A stretch of 64,000 nt of DNA from Bacillota bacterium (GCA_023386955.1 JAEWIS010000021.1:70973-134972), one strand, 5' to 3'. Positions 53,443 to 62,938 are shown, counted from the first letter of the stretch. The notes: a model not told the origin generated them from the sequence alone. Numbers and translations are program-made.

Positions 53443-56400
53443 TTATATCTTCACGATGCGGACCTGCTCCATTAATCCGTAAGGCACTGTCCGGTATTCC
53501 GGTGTAAACCCCGCTCCCTCTGTCCGGAAGGACTCCCAGCTTGTGGTGGGCTGATCGCCTGCCGCCTGATGGAACGGGCCGAACATATTGCGCGGACTGC
53601 CCATCACCTCCACCTCCAGGTGATTGACGCCTTCCCGCAGGTATCCGGTCAGCTCCACTCCGTCCGCCGCCCGCCAAGGCACATGTCCGGCGGTCTCCCC
53701 GTTTATCCGGATCTCCACGGTAACGGCCTCATATTGACCCAGCATCAGCAGCGTTCTCTCCTCCGCCTGGCCTCCGGTGGCGTGGCTGTGGGTAAACTCC
53801 ATCCGGTATATCATGCTGCCGTTGTAATGGAGATACCCCTGCTGCCCCCAATCCCCCAGAGTGAGCGAGTCAGGCTCCTTGACCAAGCTGCGGCCGGGAG
53901 TGACGGCGAAGTCTCCGGTGAGGTAACAGTCCTCCAGCTCCATGTCCGCATGATACGCACACCTGAGCTCCAGCTGATTACGGCCTTGAACAAGTTGGGG
54001 CAGACGGATTTTGGTGAAGGCCCGATCCACAAACCATCCTTGGGGTATGTCTGGCACCTCCTGCCCGTTCAGCCGGATGCGGAACCGTTCCGCCGCCTCC
54101 AACACCAGATACACTTCCGTCTCGGGCACCTCTTCTACTGTAAAGACAAACCGCAGCCCCACCTCCATCCCGTTGGCGGGATGGTACTGTCCAATCCATT
54201 TATAACGTTGGGTAATGCCGTTGGCGTACACCTGCCGCATCCCCAAGGTTTGGCGGATGTCCCGCTGGGCCTGCCATACCTGCAGTCCCTCCGACCAAGC
54301 CCCGCCTGCGATGCTGTACGAACAGCTGTCCAGGGTCAGCACATTGGGCATAGTCCGGGTGAAGACAAATACCGGCCCCAGATTTGCCTCCGTCCGTTTC
54401 TCTGCAACAGGGGCTTGCGCCGCCGGAGGGAGCTCAACTCGTCCTGCAGCAGCATCCTGGCTGTATATCACATAAAGCTTGGAGCCGGCCGGGCCAAAAT
54501 AGGCTTGAAAACGGATATGTCCGCTGTCTGCTGCCTCCGCCACCACTGCCCGCCGTTCTCCGGTAAGCGGGTCCCATTCCTCCACCTGTCCGTACACCGC
54601 CGCTTCAATTGTCACCTGAAAGGAGCGGTTCCGGTCATTGTTCACCACAAATAAAGTATGTCCCTCATCCGTTTCCTTCAGCAGATAAAGCAGCTCGTAC
54701 GTTTCCTGATGGCTGGAGGCCTCCCGTATGCTTACTGTACGCGGAAGTGTCTGCTCCAGCAATGCTGTCAGCTCTTGAAGGCCGGTGACCACCGTAACGC
54801 CGGGATGGTGGTACAGCTCTCCCGCAGCTTCTGACGGGCGGCCTTCGATCATGGAGGCCTCCGGAGCCATGGCAGTAATGCGTCCGCCTGCCGCCAGGAA
54901 CTCCTCCAGCAGCCTGCGGGTGCTCTCCAGCATGGTGCGGATGGGCGGCAAAACGATCGTGTTGTAGGCGGCCAGGTTGATCCGCAGCTCCCCGTTCTCT
55001 ATGCTGCCTGCTTCCGCCATAACCGTCTCATCGCCCAGGTCAAAATCATAATGGGCGCCCAGCAGATGCCGGAGCAGCTCATTAAAGTCATTCCCGTACC
55101 GGTCCACTACCGGGATATCCGCATCCAGCCCCCGGCGTATATTTTCATAGGGGGTGGTGCCCAGCATGGACCAGGCGGTGGAGGCGGGATGCAGCACCAG
55201 CAGCCGGCGGACAGGCCTCCCTTCCGACAGCACGGCGCCGATCCGGGCGAAGTAGTCCTCTACAAGCCGGTTATATTTCCACCAGGAGGCCTGGTAATTG
55301 AAAACAGGGGGATAATCCCGCTTCCGGCAGCCCTTCAGGGAATACAGCGCCAGATGCTGGGAACGCATGTTGACACCAAGCACATACTGCCAGTCTCCCA
55401 TCCACTTCTGCCCCTCGAAGGTGAAGTGCCAGCCGGTGCAGCCGTAGGTCTCCGAGATGACGAACTTGCGGCCGTATTGATTGGCCACACTGGTGCATTG
55501 TTTGACGGTCAGATGCTCCTCCGTCTGCTCGCACAGCATATCGATACCCGGCACCTGCTGGTAGCGGTAATGGGGCATCACCGCGCCGCCCACCCGGGTG
55601 GCTACGCCGAGAGCATTCTCCCACAGATAGTGCCCGGTAAAGGCGATGCCGTTTTCCCCGCACCACTCCCCCAGCTGCCGGGAGAAGGCTTCGCTGAACT
55701 TCTCCGTGACGGTCCGCCAATAGTCATGGCGGGCCATAGGCGACAGCTCCCCGTCATAGAACAAAAAAGGGAGCACATCCATCATATCATAGCCCCTGCG
55801 TTCGATAAAAAAGACGGGCAATCCATAGGTCCAGGGCAGCCAGCCCCGCCCCGGCGTATATTTGCAGTGCCGGTCGTGGACTCCCGGCTCGTCGGTAAAA
55901 ATCCCTGCCACCCGCTCGGCGAACCGGTCGCCCAGCTCCTCCTTATACCGCTCATACGTAAGCCGGATAAACTGGCGTACCGTGTCCGGATTCATGCTGT
56001 CCGGGGGAGACTCGCCGTTGAACCACTCGCTTTTGGTGGATACCTCCACCCGGAATATCAAGAGCACCTCTTCCGGCCCCAGCTCCGGATTCTGGGCGGC
56101 GGCATCCTCCAGTCGGGTGCAGCTAACCAGCTGCCGCTCCTGTACCCTGGCGCGGAATACAGCCGCCACGTTATGATCCACCGGGTAGCCGAATCCGGCT
56201 GCCCGAACCTCCAGCGTCAGCCCCTTGGAGCGGTATTCGTCACCCATGGCGGGAACCTCCCCGCCTGCTGTACCGGATGGCCACCGGTCCTCATCATACA
56301 GCCATGCCTTCATGCCCAATTCCCCGGCCAGATCAGCCGAGAGGCGGATGGCATCCATCCACTCCCGGCTCAGATAAGGCGTCTCCAGCCCGTCCCGGGA

Positions 56401-56559
56401 GTGCATGAAGAAGCCGCCCATCCCCTGGCTGTGCATATCCCGGATTTGGCGCTCCAGCTCCTCCGGCCGGAGCCTGTCGTTCCATGCCCAGAAGGGCACG
56501 GAGCGGTATTCAGTAGGAGGATTGCGGAACAAGCCGCTTAACGCAGATTCACGGATCAC
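53443..56559 (-). CDS. GH106-like glycoside hydrolase (alpha-L-rhamnosidase type)
   Basis: A 1038-residue intracellular hydrolase with no signal peptide. N-terminal TIM-barrel: EYRSVPFWAWNDRLRPEELE, GMGGFFMHSRDGLETPYLS, WLYDEDRWPSGTAGGEVP, FTDEPG near residue 230, and ISETYGCTGWHFTFEGQKW near residue 370, giving candidate catalytic acids. C-terminal jelly-roll domains (LTGYLREGVNHLEVEVMGSP). This is the family annotated GH106-like or 'YRSVPFWSWN' rhamnosidases acting on pectic or plant glycans. GTG 56559 follows GGAGGG. It lies between the BNR enzyme and the AraC gene, and would degrade an imported oligosaccharide. Confidence 0.85.
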   Translation of the reverse strand: MIRESALSGLFRNPPTEYRSVPFWAWNDRLRPEELERQIRDMHSQGMGGFFMHSRDGLETPYLSREWMDAIRLSADLAGELGMKAWLYDEDRWPSGTAGGEVPAMGDEYRSKGLTLEVRAAGFGYPVDHNVAAVFRARVQERQLVSCTRLEDAAAQNPELGPEEVLLIFRVEVSTKSEWFNGESPPDSMNPDTVRQFIRLTYERYKEELGDRFAERVAGIFTDEPGVHDRHCKYTPGRGWLPWTYGLPVFFIERRGYDMMDVLPFLFYDGELSPMARHDYWRTVTEKFSEAFSRQLGEWCGENGIAFTGHYLWENALGVATRVGGAVMPHYRYQQVPGIDMLCEQTEEHLTVKQCTSVANQYGRKFVISETYGCTGWHFTFEGQKWMGDWQYVLGVNMRSQHLALYSLKGCRKRDYPPVFNYQASWWKYNRLVEDYFARIGAVLSEGRPVRRLLVLHPASTAWSMLGTTPYENIRRGLDADIPVVDRYGNDFNELLRHLLGAHYDFDLGDETVMAEAGSIENGELRINLAAYNTIVLPPIRTMLESTRRLLEEFLAAGGRITAMAPEASMIEGRPSEAAGELYHHPGVTVVTGLQELTALLEQTLPRTVSIREASSHQETYELLYLLKETDEGHTLFVVNNDRNRSFQVTIEAAVYGQVEEWDPLTGERRAVVAEAADSGHIRFQAYFGPAGSKLYVIYSQDAAAGRVELPPAAQAPVAEKRTEANLGPVFVFTRTMPNVLTLDSCSYSIAGGAWSEGLQVWQAQRDIRQTLGMRQVYANGITQRYKWIGQYHPANGMEVGLRFVFTVEEVPETEVYLVLEAAERFRIRLNGQEVPDIPQGWFVDRAFTKIRLPQLVQGRNQLELRCAYHADMELEDCYLTGDFAVTPGRSLVKEPDSLTLGDWGQQGYLHYNGSMIYRMEFTHSHATGGQAEERTLLMLGQYEAVTVEIRINGETAGHVPWRAADGVELTGYLREGVNHLEVEVMGSPRNMFGPFHQAAGDQPTTSWESFRTEGAGFTPEYRTVPYGLMEQVRIVKI

Positions 56560-56596
56560 GTGTTTTCCCTCCGTTCTTCCTGACTATCGCCACTCT

Positions 56597-57631
56597 TTAT
56601 TCCTGCTCCAGCTCCAGCGTCCAGCAGACGATCCGCTCCCGCCGCCAGGTGTAGGTGACGTAGACGGTGCTGCCTTGGGCGATCACCGCCGGATAGGAGA
56701 ATTCCCCGTATTCCAGCGGAATGGTATAGGAGCGGTATTCACCCTCCAGCACCACCAGCTCCTCCCAATTGTCCCCGTTGTCGCGGGAGGCGCTAAGCAA
56801 TAAGGGCATCCGCGGCCCCCGGTACATCCCGATGGGATTGTAAGCCAGCACCAGAGTGCCGTCTTCCATCCGGGCCAGGTCGATGCCGCTGTTATTGTTG
56901 GGCAGATAAGTGCGGTAGGCAGGGGACCAAGTCCTGCCCGAATCGGTCGAATCGCTGCGGTAGATGAAACCCCCTGTGCTGCGCATCAGCATATGGACCT
57001 GACCGGGCGCCGATTCCCAAGCGGTTGGCTGGATCAGGCCCATACCGGGTACCCGCGTCCGGGTCTCCCCCTCTGCCAGAGGCTGGTCCCTGGGATGGAG
57101 CACCGGCACAAAGGAGCTTTGTGTCCAGGTTTTCCCCTCGTCCGTGGAGATGTCTGCAAAGCTGTCCCATACCTCCCCCTCCAGGGAGGCCGGAGCCAGC
57201 CAGGTGCCGTCCCGCAGGGCGATGAGCTTGTTCTTTACCGGCCCCCGTCCGCCCTGGTCGCCGGGCACCAGCTCCTCCGGCGTGCTCCAGGTACGCCCGT
57301 CATCCTCCGATATCGTGACCCGGGTCCGCCATTGGGGAATGGGTTTGCCTACCTTGTAATGCAGTACGATCCGGCCGTTGTCCTGACGGAACAGCACCGG
57401 GTTCCAGTGCACCAGCTCCGCTTCGTCAACCACCAGCTCCGGCGGGGACCAGACTCCTCCGGTTCTCCGGGAGCACCAGATGGCCACATCCGGGCTGCCC
57501 TCCTTGGACCCGGCGAAGTAAGCAACCAGCAGATCTCCGCCAGGCAGAGCGATAACGGTAGAAGCATGGCAATTATGAAAAGGACGGTCGTCCGTAAACA
57601 AAAACTCCTTCAATTGGGACTTCAGCTTCAC
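56597..57631 (-). CDS. BNR/Asp-box sialidase-like hydrolase
   Basis: A 344-residue beta-propeller protein without a signal peptide. Asp boxes SEDDGRTW, STDEGKTW, STDSGRTW and SRDNGDNW repeat at about 50-70 residues. GSPDVAIWCSRRTGG and HWNPVLF contain conserved Arg, Asn and Pro of the family. It belongs to the BNR_2 'sialidase family' group, whose members act on sialic acid or on uronic and rhamnose-linked glycans. GTG 57631 follows AAGGAG. It is the fifth gene of the operon. The substrate is inferred only from its company. Confidence 0.85.
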   Translation of the reverse strand: MKLKSQLKEFLFTDDRPFHNCHASTVIALPGGDLLVAYFAGSKEGSPDVAIWCSRRTGGVWSPPELVVDEAELVHWNPVLFRQDNGRIVLHYKVGKPIPQWRTRVTISEDDGRTWSTPEELVPGDQGGRGPVKNKLIALRDGTWLAPASLEGEVWDSFADISTDEGKTWTQSSFVPVLHPRDQPLAEGETRTRVPGMGLIQPTAWESAPGQVHMLMRSTGGFIYRSDSTDSGRTWSPAYRTYLPNNNSGIDLARMEDGTLVLAYNPIGMYRGPRMPLLLSASRDNGDNWEELVVLEGEYRSYTIPLEYGEFSYPAVIAQGSTVYVTYTWRRERIVCWTLELEQE

Positions 57632-57664
57632 GTAGTAACACTCCTTTAAGGAGCTGCGGGAACA

Positions 57665-58621
57665 TTAGCGGTCCTTTATTTCTTCGCAGTCTCCAAGTTT
57701 ATAATGCTTCCGTGTCAAGGCTGTCAGCGCATGGAGCTGCTCCAGCTCCAGCCGGTTGGCGTAGGTTAGATGCCGGCAGTCCTTGGTACGGGTATGGAGG
57801 CCGATAGGAAGGCCCTCCAGGCTTAAATAATATTTGGCGTTCACCGGGTAATACTGGCTTTCGATCACAGAGGTCAGACCCAGGAACCATTGCAGATTCT
57901 CCGCCTGCTCCGGCCGGTCCACATAATGCCGGTACAGCCAGGCGTACAGATCCGGATGAAAATTGCCCATCACCCCGCTGTAGCCATGTGCCCCCAGCTT
58001 GAGGGATTCCAGCAGGGTAGCGGCATTGGCATTGTACAGCTTCAGCGATCCGCCCTGCACTGCCGCCAGCTTATCGGCGATTTGGCCGCTGTGGCAGCTG
58101 GTATCCTTCAGGAACTGGAATCGGCCTGTGCCCTCGCACCAGGCCAGAAGCTCCGGCGACAGCAGACGTTTGTAGGGGTACGGGCACTCATATACTCCGA
58201 AGGGAATCTCCGGCACCGCTTCCAGCAGGAGCGCGGCCCGCTCCTTCCACACCTCATCCGGCTCCTCCATGGCGGCCAGCCGGTTGCTGACCAGCACAAT
58301 GGCCTGAACGCCGGTAGCTGCCATCGCCTGTAGCTCGGTAATCTGATCCTCCAGCCTGTCGGAGATATGGCCGGAGGCCACTACCTGAACCCGTCCCGCA
58401 GCCCGCTCCCGGACAAAGCGGGCGATGGACACCCGCTCCTCCAAGGACAGCGCGAACATTTCACTGGACTGGCAGACGGCGAACAGTCCTGCCACCCCAT
58501 GCCCGATATACCACTCCACCAGCTGCTCCAAAGCGTGGTAATCCACCTCCCCCGAATCTGTGAAGGGGGTGATCATGGTAGGGTAAACACCCGGAGCAAT
58601 CAACACTTGGCTTATACTCAT
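57665..58621 (-). CDS. DapA/NanA-family aldolase-lyase of unknown substrate
   Basis: A 318-residue TIM-barrel Schiff-base lyase. PTMITPFTDSGEVDYHAL start, Tyr in VYECPYPYKRLL near residue 145 and the Schiff-base Lys in FQFLKDTSCH near residue 170. The usual GxTGE substrate-binding loop reads AVCQSSEM, so the canonical dihydrodipicolinate or sialic-acid carboxylate pocket is changed. It would cleave or make a 2-keto acid from a deoxy sugar acid. The 28-base gap to the binding-protein gene places it in the operon. Confidence 0.88.
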   Translation of the reverse strand: MSISQVLIAPGVYPTMITPFTDSGEVDYHALEQLVEWYIGHGVAGLFAVCQSSEMFALSLEERVSIARFVRERAAGRVQVVASGHISDRLEDQITELQAMAATGVQAIVLVSNRLAAMEEPDEVWKERAALLLEAVPEIPFGVYECPYPYKRLLSPELLAWCEGTGRFQFLKDTSCHSGQIADKLAAVQGGSLKLYNANAATLLESLKLGAHGYSGVMGNFHPDLYAWLYRHYVDRPEQAENLQWFLGLTSVIESQYYPVNAKYYLSLEGLPIGLHTRTKDCRHLTYANRLELEQLHALTALTRKHYKLGDCEEIKDR

Positions 58622-58648
58622 TGTAACGTCCTCCGCCGGTTTTTGATT

Positions 58649-60295
58649 TTATTTCAGACGGGCCAGGGCATCGTTATAGATTTTCTCGATCTCTGTGGCT
58701 CCTGAGTCCTTAGCTTTTTTAATGACGGCGTCATAGTCGTCAATCTTCTTGAGACCCATGACAAACTTGTCATACTCCTGCTCGAGCATGGTGTTGAGGG
58801 GCGCCAGCAGCTCCTTCACCCGGCTGGATTCCTCCTTGGTCAGAGGCGGGTCCATCACCGGATCCACATAGGCCTTGTCGTCGGCAATGGTCTTCCAGTA
58901 TTTCTCGTGGATGTCACTCCAGGTGCCCAGGAGCTTCTCCACCTGCACCTGCGGGTCCATATTGGCAAAGTACGGGGTAAAGCTCAGCTTGCCCGACCCC
59001 AGCTCGGAATACATGGCATAGAAGGAGGTGGGCTGGCCTTCTTTAAACTTGGATACATAGTCGGCCTTGAGCTTGGGCTGTCCCTTCTCATCCAGCGTAT
59101 GGTGAACCCCCTCCACTCCATAGCTCATGAGATTGGAGGCTTTCTCCGTATACATCCAATCGAACATCCTGATCAGCGTTTCCGGATCCTTGGCCTTGGA
59201 GCTGATGGCAAAAATCCGGTCCGAGGACAAGGTGGTGGCATAGAATTCAGCGCGCGCCTTGCCTGTTTTGTTGGTGGGAACGGGGATCAGCTCGAACTTG
59301 CCGGCGGGTACCGCCGCCTTCAGCTGCTTGGTATAATCCAGCGCAAAGCCGCTGTTATCGAAGAAAAAGAAGGACTTCCCGCTGGTCAGCTTCTCTGTCC
59401 ACTGCTGCTGGGTGGCGACGGCATAATCCTTATCCAGCACCCCGGAGGTGTATGCTTTATTGAAGAAGGTGAGCACCTCCTTAAACTCCGGTGTAGCCGG
59501 GCCGAAGACGTATTGGCCGCCGTTTTTGTCCTTATCGAAGTAGATGCCGTTACCGCCACCGCCTACCCCTGAACCCAGGGAATAGGACATGGTTTTGAAC
59601 ATCTGGTGCATGGAGGTGCTGCCCTTGCGCACGGAGAACGGCACGGAGTCCGGGTAAAGCTTTTTCAGCTCTTGAAGCACGGTGAGGAGCTCGTCATAGC
59701 TTTTGGGAACAGCCAGGTTGTGCTTCTCTAACAGATCCGTCCGGATAACCGGGCCAAAACCGTTCTTCAGCTCGTTGCGCCCTACGGCCGGGAAGCCGTA
59801 CAGCTCGCCGTTGGCGGTAAACTTGGCCATGTCGGGATACTGGTCCCAGAATTTTTTGAAGTTGGGGAGCAGTCCTTTATCCATGTATTGCTTCAAGGGA
59901 AGGAAGAGCCCGGAGGAGGCAAAGCTGTTGATATCATTCATATCGATCTGGATGATGTCCGGCAGATTATTGGTGGCAAGCAGTGTCTTTTTCTTGTCGC
60001 TGTAGTTGCTCTGGGGCACGTTCTCGAACTTCAGCTTGATGTTGGTCTGCTTGAGAATCTCCTGCTGTACAAAAGCCTGATTCTTCACTGGCTGGTTAGG
60101 ATGCTCCGGGAAGGTTACCGTCACCTCCCGTTCCTTGGCGGAGACGGGATTGGCACTGGCTCCTCCCGTTGGTGCCGTGGCTTGGGGTGCGGCGGTCTGC
60201 TCCGCCTCCTTGCCTCCCGAACATGCTGCCGCACCGGTGGCCAGAACTGCGGCTGCTACGGCCAGTAAAGCTGTTTTCATCCATTTTTTCGTCAT
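58649..60295 (-). CDS. Sugar-binding lipoprotein of a CUT1 ABC transporter
   Basis: A 548-residue lipoprotein (lipobox GAAAC near residue 25) with LplA/YtcQ-type features: VTVTFPEHPNQPVKNQAF, NLPDIIQIDMNDI, GFPAVGRNELKNGFGPVIRT and WMYTEKASNLMSYGVEGVHHT. It binds the substrate outside the cell and passes it to the adjacent permeases. It is the third gene of the operon. A Thr/Ala/Pro/Gln linker follows the lipobox. Confidence 0.92.
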   Translation of the reverse strand: MTKKWMKTALLAVAAAVLATGAAACSGGKEAEQTAAPQATAPTGGASANPVSAKEREVTVTFPEHPNQPVKNQAFVQQEILKQTNIKLKFENVPQSNYSDKKKTLLATNNLPDIIQIDMNDINSFASSGLFLPLKQYMDKGLLPNFKKFWDQYPDMAKFTANGELYGFPAVGRNELKNGFGPVIRTDLLEKHNLAVPKSYDELLTVLQELKKLYPDSVPFSVRKGSTSMHQMFKTMSYSLGSGVGGGGNGIYFDKDKNGGQYVFGPATPEFKEVLTFFNKAYTSGVLDKDYAVATQQQWTEKLTSGKSFFFFDNSGFALDYTKQLKAAVPAGKFELIPVPTNKTGKARAEFYATTLSSDRIFAISSKAKDPETLIRMFDWMYTEKASNLMSYGVEGVHHTLDEKGQPKLKADYVSKFKEGQPTSFYAMYSELGSGKLSFTPYFANMDPQVQVEKLLGTWSDIHEKYWKTIADDKAYVDPVMDPPLTKEESSRVKELLAPLNTMLEQEYDKFVMGLKKIDDYDAVIKKAKDSGATEIEKIYNDALARLK

Positions 60296-60352
60296 CTGTA
60301 CAACCTCCCTTTAATGTGTTGAAGCCGGTCGTTTTTCTTTATTGTACCTGAG

Positions 60353-61231
60353 CTACCCCTTCAATGCCCCCACCATAGCGCCTTTCACGAAATACTTCTG
60401 CAGATACGGATACACCACCAGGATGGGCAGTACGGTAATGATGATGACGGCAAACTTGTAGTTGGTGGCCACCACCCGGAAGTTGTTGGAGGAGCTGCCG
60501 ATGCTGGCGGTTTGGTCGGCGAATTCCCCGGCAATGACAATATTGCGCAGCAGCACCTGCACCGGATACTTGTCGCTGCTGTTCAGATAGATCAGGGACG
60601 GGAAGAAGCTGTTCCAGTGATGCACCGCATAAAACAGCACCATCGTAGCCATTACCGGCAGAGATAAGGGAATGATCACTTTAAACAGCACCTGGATTTC
60701 GTTAGCCCCGTCCAGATAGGCGGATTCCTGCAGGGCCATGGGGATGCCCTCAAAATACGTTTTCATAATAATCATGTTGAAAGCGCTTATCGCCGGCGGC
60801 AGCACAAGAGCCCACATGCTGTTGATCAGGCCCAGCTTCTGCACCACCAGATACAGCGGGATCAACCCGCCGCTGATGAACATGGTGGCGGCCACCATCA
60901 TCACCAGTACATTGCGCCCATACATGTCCTTCCGTGACAGAGGATAAGCGCAAAGCGCCGTCATGATGACATTAATGAGGGTTCCTACCGTGGTATAGAG
61001 CACCGTATTGCCATAGGCCCTCCAGATGCTGGGATCCTTCAGCACGATCATATAGGCGTCCCAGGTAATGTCCCGAGGATAAAAATTGATCAGGCCGCGG
61101 GTCACCAGATTGCCGTTGCTGATGGAGACAATGAAGATGTAATACATCGGGTACACCGTAATGAAAATAACCAGACACAGCAGGATCACATTAATGGTGT
61201 CGAACACTTTGGAGCCTAATGACGTTTTCAT
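60353..61231 (-). CDS. CUT1 ABC transporter permease, LplC/YtcP-like
   Basis: A 292-residue permease with six helices. The EAA motif region ESAYLDGANEIQVLFKVIIPLSLP (residues about 190-213, in parts ESAYLDGANE) contacts the ATPase. ATG 61231 is chosen; the frame to 61402 would overlap the previous gene and is unconserved. Gap of 16 bases to the preceding permease. The C-terminus LQKYFVKGAMVGALKG is typical of LplC. Confidence 0.93.
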   Translation of the reverse strand: MKTSLGSKVFDTINVILLCLVIFITVYPMYYIFIVSISNGNLVTRGLINFYPRDITWDAYMIVLKDPSIWRAYGNTVLYTTVGTLINVIMTALCAYPLSRKDMYGRNVLVMMVAATMFISGGLIPLYLVVQKLGLINSMWALVLPPAISAFNMIIMKTYFEGIPMALQESAYLDGANEIQVLFKVIIPLSLPVMATMVLFYAVHHWNSFFPSLIYLNSSDKYPVQVLLRNIVIAGEFADQTASIGSSSNNFRVVATNYKFAVIIITVLPILVVYPYLQKYFVKGAMVGALKG

Positions 61232-61247
61232 AATCGCCCTCTCCCTT

Positions 61248-62243
61248 CTACCATAGGCCGGTTTCGCTGATTTTTCGGGACAGGCGGTTGGCCGAAACCA
61301 GAAGCACCAAGCCGATGAGGGCCTGGAACAGCTCCACGGCGGTGCCGTAGCTGAAGTCACTGCCCAGAAGGCCGCGCCGGTAGACATAGGTGGAGATGAC
61401 ATCCGCGGTTTCGTAGGTGGAGCCGTTATACAGCAGGATGATCTTCTCGTAGCCGATGTTCATCAGCCGCCCGATGTTGAGAATCAGCATGATGGAGATG
61501 GTGGGGGCGATGCCCGGCAGAGTCACTGCCAGCAGCTGGCGCCACCGGTTGGCCCCGTCGATTTTGGCCGCGTCGTACAGCTCCTCGTCCACCCCGGTCA
61601 GAGCTGCCAGATAGATGATGGAGCCCCAACCCATGCTCTGCCAGATGCCCGACCCGACGAAGATGGTCCGGAACCATTCCGGCTTCATGAGGAATTGGAT
61701 GGGCTCGCCGCCGAACCAGACAATGATCTGGTTGATCAGGCCGTCGGTGGTCAGGAAGTTCACCAGAATGCCACAGACGACTACTGTGGAGATAAAGTGG
61801 GGCAGGTAGCTGACGCTTTGGGTAAATTTCTTCATCTTGACGCTTTTCAGCTCGTTTAGGAGCAGTGCCAGGATAATCGGCGCCGGGAAGGCGAAAATCA
61901 GCTCATACACATTAATCATGATGGTATTGCGCACCAGCTTCCAGAAGTATGGATCGAAGAGAAATTTCTGAAAGTGATGTACGCCGGCCCAAGGACTGTC
62001 GGTGATGCCTTTGGCAATGTTGTAGTCCTTGAAGGCAATAATGATGCCGTACATGGGCCAATAATGGAACAATACATAGTAGCAGAAGGGCAGAAAGAAA
62101 ATCAGATACAGAAACCGGCTCCGTTTGATCCGGCTGCGCACATAACGGCTTTTTACCCGGGGTGCGGAGGTTATCTCTTCTGCAGTCAGTGGTTGGATGG
62201 GAATCCCCTCCTTGTTCAGCCCGGCCTTGATGTAGGCCTCCAT
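61248..62243 (-). CDS. CUT1 ABC transporter permease, LplB/YteP-like
   Basis: A 331-residue permease with six helices. FLYLIFFLPFCYYVLFHYWP starts the first helix, GVHHFQKF and YDAAKIDGANRWRQLL (EAA motif) follow. There is no ATPase in the operon, so a shared MsmX-type ATPase is expected. ATG 62243 (or 62246) is the best start available, though the ribosome-binding site is poor and a TATAAT lies only about 20 bases upstream. It opens the operon of seven minus-strand genes ending at 51060. Confidence 0.9.
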   Translation of the reverse strand: MEAYIKAGLNKEGIPIQPLTAEEITSAPRVKSRYVRSRIKRSRFLYLIFFLPFCYYVLFHYWPMYGIIIAFKDYNIAKGITDSPWAGVHHFQKFLFDPYFWKLVRNTIMINVYELIFAFPAPIILALLLNELKSVKMKKFTQSVSYLPHFISTVVVCGILVNFLTTDGLINQIIVWFGGEPIQFLMKPEWFRTIFVGSGIWQSMGWGSIIYLAALTGVDEELYDAAKIDGANRWRQLLAVTLPGIAPTISIMLILNIGRLMNIGYEKIILLYNGSTYETADVISTYVYRRGLLGSDFSYGTAVELFQALIGLVLLVSANRLSRKISETGLW

Positions 62244-62262
62244 CATACCGGTGATGAGGCCT

Positions 62263-62268
62263 ATTATA
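62263..62268 (-). promoter_or_regulatory. Candidate -10 element of the glycan operon
   Basis: Minus strand TATAAT (62268-62263); no good -35 at 17 bases, in keeping with activator dependence. Its closeness to the start codon makes the assignment tentative. Confidence 0.3.
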
Positions 62269-62416
62269 GGGAAGGCCCGCCGCCGTTGAAAGAACCGATA
62301 TCCGCTCCCTGCACCAAATTTCCCCCTTCCGGGGAGATGATTCATTTTTCCCGGTGATGCAAATCTCCACCTGCAGCCATGAAAAGGAGGCTGTTTAACG
62401 CTGAGTAAACAGGAAA

Positions 62417-62446
62417 AGGCACCGTCTGTTATAGAGACGGCGCCTA
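62417..62446 (-). terminator. Terminator-like hairpin before the glycan operon
   Basis: AGGCACCGTCT (62418-62428) and AGACGGCGCCT (62435-62445) pair with one mismatch; the minus-strand tail is TTTTCCTGTTT. It would shield the operon from upstream transcription. Confidence 0.45.
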
Positions 62447-62455
62447 CCGGTTCAA

Positions 62456-62596
62456 TTCTAACGAATATCAGCCACGCTATTGTACCCATTTGGGCCTTCT
62501 TGCGGTTCTAATGAATCTGTGGAAGCTTATTTTTGTCAAAAATGAGCTGAAACGGGCCATGAGATACGGAATAGCGTGGCTCAGATTCGTCACATT
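62456..62596. repeat. Intergenic repeat cluster E (two direct, one inverted unit)
   Basis: Direct units at 62456-62485 (TTCTAACGAATATCAGCC, then ACGCTATT) and 62506-62537 (TTCTAATGAATCTG), inverted unit at 62564-62596 (GGAATAGCGTGGCTCAGATT, then CGTCACA). The unit sequence matches cluster B. Confidence 0.8.
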
Positions 62597-62654
62597 TTCG
62601 AACATGCTGCTTTTCAAGAAATAAGGCTTGTGATATTCGTTGCTATGAACGTTT

Positions 62655-62910
62655 TTGTCAAGCCCTCCGGTTTTGCAGGGTCGGAGCACGTGGCACGGGA
62701 GCAAATAAACGAGCGACGGTCGGCACGCTGCTATCCGTGGGTTGGGTACCACATGGTATGCCTTCGTCAAGGAGAGCGGTGGCAAGCTAGAAACGCACGT
62801 AAAGGGAAGTTCCCTTTGTGCAAACGAATCACGCCGATTCTCTCCCAAACCTTCGTTTGCTCCCGGGCCTCGTGCTCCGGCCCACGCTTGTCAAGTGACC
62901 TCCTTGACAA
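62655..62910. repeat. Long imperfect inverted repeat, MITE-like or structured RNA
   Basis: TTGTCAAG at 62655-62662 is mirrored by CTTGACAA at 62903-62910. Inside, GGGTCGGAGCACG (62678-62690) and CGGGAGCAAA (62696-62705) are mirrored by TTTGCTCCCG (62856-62865) and CGTGCTCCGGCCC (62871-62883). A smaller hairpin (TAAAGGGAAGTTCCCTTTG) lies in the loop. No gene is seen. Confidence 0.5.
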
Positions 62911-62938
62911 GCGGGTCTACCTACCGACACTGTACATG

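Noticed and set aside
55051..56541. Plus-strand open frame of 496 codons opposite the GH106-like gene
   Set aside because: His/Pro/Gln-rich shadow without recognisable domain.
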